From contig NZ_JOJL01000029.1 in the NCBI RefSeq assembly GCF_000721705.1, positions 62,001 to 126,000 on the forward strand: 64,000 nucleotides of DNA. Reading direction: 5' to 3'. The position numbers and the translations under genes were made by a program. This document shows positions 63,404 through 64,000 of this stretch, piece after piece. Source of the stretch: Actinoplanes subtropicus. GTDB lineage: Bacteria > Actinomycetota > Actinomycetes > Mycobacteriales > Micromonosporaceae. The stretch's first letter is position 1. Every line of letters starts with the position of its first letter. Below the pieces are notes generated by a model. That model saw nothing but the letters and a program-made list of their open reading frames with translations. It was not told where the DNA came from and made no database searches.

Positions 63404-64000
63404 GACCATTCAGCCGTACGCGTAGACGCCGTCCCCAACCGCACGGCGTCCGCCCCCGCCTGTGCAACCCCGGCTGGCTGCATTCACAGCCTTTGCCGGG
63501 CGCATCCGGGCTGAGCTGCCGCTCCCGTGTCCACAACCGCACGGGCCCACCCCTCGGTCATCCACAGCGGCGTACACCCGAAAGTGTGTCATTTGCCCGT
63601 TATCCATACCTTTTCCCACAGCCTGTGTATAACTCCGGCCGATCGTCCGCCGTCGCTCGAACGGTCCCAACTCACGCTCAGCGGACGTTGTCAACGTCAG
63701 AACGCAACTGTTCCGTGCCAACGTTATCCACACTAATTCACAGGCGTTCACAGGCCTTTATCCCCAGCGGTGGACAACTCTCGGGCGCCAAGCCCACAGA
63801 TGTGGACAAGCCCTGGGGAAATCGATGTGGACAGACACTCTCCGTGACATCTCTGTCCACCGCCTGTGGAAGAGTGTGGATTTCCTGTTGAAGGTTCTGG
63901 GGACGACGAGGCGGTAGCGTCCCGACGCTATGCACAGGCCGGGGGACAAACCCGGTGGATATCCGGTGGATAGCCGGTGGACAACGGTGGACAACCGCAG
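63404..64000. other. Origin of replication oriC (left part)
   Basis: The gap after dnaA is studded with DnaA boxes and near-boxes on both strands: GTGTCCACA 63527, TCATCCACA 63558, TTATCCACA 63724, TGTGGACAA 63801, TGTGGACAG 63826, GGTGGACAA 63976 and 63986 (ten bases apart), plus weaker ones such as TGTGTATAA near 63624. The array runs off the window end towards the expected dnaN. No gene is seen in it. Confidence 0.9.

Overview
The window is G+C-rich actinobacterial chromosome from next to the replication origin. It reads like a filamentous actinomycete of the Micromonosporaceae type (an Actinoplanes-like organism is my inference, not something the sequence proves). The evidence is the gene order, frequent GTG and TTG starts, TTGTCCACA/TTATCCACA DnaA boxes, GTTTCACGTGAAAC parS sites, and the core series dnaA-rpmH-rnpA-yidD-yidC-jag-rsmG-parA-parB ... 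trxA-trxB-sigM-murJ-pcnA-ino1-padR-ponA-rpsF-ssb-rpsR-rplI-dnaB. As I recall it, this is the dnaA-to-dnaB order of Streptomyces; mycobacteria carry the same genes split on either side of oriC.

Layout. Positions 1-6284: end of a UvrD-like helicase, a convergent prepilin peptidase, a membrane-anchored protein, an AAA ATPase, a DoxX-like protein and a GT87-like mannosyltransferase. Positions 6302-9173: a minus-strand molybdenum cofactor cluster (moaC, mogA/moaB, moeA, moaE). Positions 9658-14094: a membrane GGDEF-EAL protein, a GT-C enzyme and a zinc-ribbon protein. Positions 14119-16830: dnaB interrupted by a 426-residue intein. Positions 17211-21389: one very large repetitive tail-anchored protein. 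Positions 21551-23217: rpsF-ssb-rpsR-rplI. Positions 23530-30663: a secreted anchored protein, endonuclease IV and two large polytopic GT-C-type proteins. Positions 30817-33419: a class A penicillin-binding protein broken by a deletion and frameshift. Positions 33608-37987: DUF5318, padR, ino1, ogt and pcnA. Positions 38054-50056: murJ with a separate pseudokinase partner, sigM and its anti-sigma factor, trxB-trxA, cwlM, a GNAT protein, an aminotransferase and a Ddl-like ATP-grasp protein. Positions 51004-54721: 3.7 kb without a convincing gene, holding six parS sites, DnaA boxes and several tandem repeats. Positions 54722-61069: parB, parA (with two more parS sites inside its coding sequence), rsmG, jag, yidC, yidD, rnpA and rpmH. 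Positions 61631-63403: dnaA. From 63404 to the end: the beginning of oriC.

How it fits together. The right part is the chromosome replication and segregation control centre: DnaA with oriC, ParAB with a parS array, and DnaB with SSB at the far end. Between them are envelope growth genes (MurJ, pseudokinase, CwlM, class A PBP, YidC) and redox/stress genes (SigM, thioredoxin). The least conventional parts are the parS-rich non-coding region beside parAB, the DnaA-box-like cluster upstream of dnaB beside the giant repetitive protein, the broken PBP, and a set of paralogues with altered active sites (thioredoxin CMPC, Ddl-like protein without its metal Glu, pseudokinase, CwlM with Asp for Glu).
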